Of a stretch of 64,000 nt of DNA, positions 62,193 through 64,000 are shown in pieces. Below the pieces are notes generated by a model. It searched no databases, was not told where the DNA came from, and was given only the letters and a program-made list of their open reading frames with translations. Position 1 is the stretch's first letter, and each line of letters starts with the position of its first letter. Position numbers and translations under genes: made by a program. Origin of the DNA: Paraphysoderma sedebokerense (taxonomy: Eukaryota; Blastocladiomycota; Physodermatomycetes; Physodermatales; Physodermataceae); assembly GCA_025602915.1 (NCBI GenBank), contig JAHLJZ010000026.1, positions 62,001-126,000 of the forward strand. Direction: 5' to 3'.

Positions 62193-64000
62193 CTAGGAGG
62201 ATGACTGCAATTCGCGTGATTTATGATACAATCCCTTCGCTTTATGCAGAATTTCACGGGTAGTTGGAGTGATATCAGGTCCATCATTTGGAAAGGACTG
62301 AATAAGAGACAACGCCAAACGATGATATACTGTATGCAACTCTTTGGTGTCTTGGTAGGGTGTAAAAATTAATCGAATTTAACTGTATCGACTGCCGCTA
62401 GACGTATTTTAAAGTTCACTTACCAACCCCAATAGCCAAAACTTTTTCATACGCTGATTTCGGATCCTCGAATTTCTTCTGGTTGAAATAAAGATTACCT
62501 GCGAAGTATCTTTAGTCCTTCCAGATTAGAAAGACTTATTACGCATATCCGGCTTACCTAGTTCAGTCCAAACAGTCGGGTCTGCTCGATCGAGCGTGTG
62601 CGCCGCCTTTAAATGATTTTCTGCAGTCATGATATCTCCTCGAATAATATATAGCTTTGAAAGAAGTATATAAAGTTTGATTGACGGTCCATTAATAACT
62701 AATTCCTGTAAAAAGCATGAGCTACTGCATTCATCAAGACTTAGAATACGTTGTACCTTGGCCAATGCCCCTTCCACGAATTGGCAGGCGTTGAACCTTA
62801 GCAGAAATACTGCTGTCAGAAGGAAAACGGACTCGTCACTTTCATTTAAGCTTGCCAATTTCATGGCCTCTTTGAGTGACGATTCGTAGTGGGCCTCCCT
62901 TCCAATAAAATCATAAAACAAAGCCTGAATCGAACTTAGTTAAATTTCCTGTTCGCTGTGCATATTGAAGAATGCGGAGGGTCTCACTAGAAGCGTTACG
63001 ACAAGTATGCTAGATTTAGAGACTTCGTAAGCTGCCAGCAATAATTCTTCCGCAAGTTCGTATTGCTCTTTGATGGTACACAATACTCCGTAGACTAGCA
63101 AACTGAAGTTATCATTCGTATCGCCAATTATCAAATGAGTAGCTTAAAAGAGCATCACCTTGGTAAATGTTTTCCGTCACGCAACAAAATCTCTTTTAAG
63201 CATTCCTCTGCTCTGACGGCAAAACCCGAGCGAATACAAAAACAGGCATAGTCCAACCAGACTTGAAGATTGTCTCCGGCTTTCGAAAGCCGTTCCTCAT
63301 GATATGCCTTCGCAGACGCGATTTTTCCAGCCTGTTCTTCAGCTTCGGCCATTTGAAGCAAAGATTCGAGTTCGTGAGATATATCCATCGTTCCAATGTC
63401 CGCATTCGGAATAACGAAAAGCTGAAACTGATGGTTGGCTCACCCTGCCGTTTCTGTTGGGCTGAATGAATTCGAACTTACGTCGTGTAAAGTGGAATGG
63501 ACTACATCTACCAGCTGGACATAAGTTTCACTTACGAGCTTCTGGACATCTTCTTCTGTAAACAATGCGCTCTGACGGAAAACCTGAATACAAATCAATC
63601 CCAATTATTTTTTTTTAATCAGAATTAAATTTGAACCCATATACTACTTCTTTGATCGCCATAATAATCACAGGCTTAAGTTCTGCTTTGCATTTCAAGT
63701 ATATTCCGGTTGAATTTAAATGCTGACAGAACGTTCTGCCATTCTATAATAAAAAATATTAGTCCAATGGCAAAAATAAGTGATAGCAATGCGCACGCAC
63801 CTTCAAATCTTGTACTGGCCATTTTCCAAAATTGGATCTAAGCTCTTTGACTATCCTATTTGTTGCTGCTTGTACTTGCGCACGCAAGGTAAGAGTCAAC
63901 TTGTTATTCTTACTTGTAAATAAAATGGAATTCCTAATTTCGGGTTTTGAAACCGAGTCGCGTACTGTTTTGCCGGGAACAGAGGTATTTTCTATTTCTA
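62193..64000 (-). CDS. CFAP70: CFAP70-like TPR protein of the flagellar axoneme (partial, N-terminus off the right edge)
   Basis: CFAP70 is a tetratricopeptide protein linked to outer dynein arms at the base of the axoneme. The visible C-terminal part is a chain of helix pairs: AQVQAATNRIVKELRSNFGK, FTEEDVQKLVSETYVQLVDV, then TPRs such as MAEAEEQAGKIASAKAYHEE, NLQVWLDYACFCIRSGFAVR, AEECLKEILLRDGKHLP, LVYGVLCTIKEQYELAEELL, LLSKLYIIRGDIMTAENHLK and GNLYFNQKKFEDPKSAYEKV. It ends AKGLYHKSRELQSSS, stop at 62193-62195. The segment with an ageing/EEQAGK-type helix followed by YHEERLSK...WLDY resembles the first TPR of animal CFAP70. At least seven exons with short introns are visible. The N-terminal half lies beyond the window. 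Another TPR flagellar protein is possible but less likely, given the helix-plus-TPR order. Confidence 0.7.

Overview
This window looks like nuclear DNA of a flagellated, early-diverging fungus (chytrid-like in the broad sense). Genes are packed closely and almost all are split by short introns of about 35-90 bp with GT-AG ends. The clearest fungal marker is a Bfa1/Byr4-type mitotic-exit protein. Two axonemal dynein heavy chains and a CFAP70-like protein show that the organism builds motile flagella. The species is inference; no rRNA or other taxonomic marker is present. I found no transposon, viral element, tRNA or CRISPR array.

Layout. 1-10717 (minus): an inner-arm, single-headed axonemal dynein heavy chain of the DNAH3/7/12 class, cut off by the left edge. 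10821-11892 (plus): a compact Bfa1/Byr4 protein, divergent from the dynein over about 100 bp. 11965-15669 (minus): an Nse6/SLF2-like protein with PCNA-binding-like motifs at its N-terminus. 15716-16075 (minus): a small unrecognised gene. 16167-18235 (minus): Cdt2, the substrate receptor of the CRL4 ubiquitin ligase, ending in a PIP-box-like motif. 18694-25828 (minus): a giant coiled-coil protein of about 2,290 residues, unidentified. 25987-29565 (plus): a YEATS2-type chromatin reader with an AHC1-like zinc finger, a YEATS domain and a C-terminal histone fold. 29751-31830 (minus): Dbf4, the activator of Cdc7 kinase. 32081-45726 (plus): DNAH2, an I1/f inner-arm dynein heavy chain. 47053-61912 (plus): the cytoplasmic dynein 1 heavy chain. 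62193-64000 (minus): CFAP70-like, cut off by the right edge.

Two themes run through the window: microtubule motors and flagella (three dynein heavy chains, CFAP70), and the cell cycle and DNA replication (Byr4, Nse6-like, Cdt2, Dbf4, with YEATS2 as a chromatin factor). My exon models for DNAH2 (6 exons, 13,323 nt, 4,440 aa) and cytoplasmic dynein (17 exons, 13,881 nt, 4,626 aa) stay in frame throughout and match the usual family lengths.

The most notable non-gene signal is in DNAH2. Its middle is one 8.8-kb exon, strongly depleted in CpG and rich in TpG/CpA, while its ends and all neighbouring genes have ordinary CpG content. Other points worth a second look: all three introns that hit P-loops in the first dynein gene split a P-loop glycine codon, PIP-like motifs occur in two adjacent genome-maintenance genes, and short palindromes or E-boxes sit in the bidirectional promoters.
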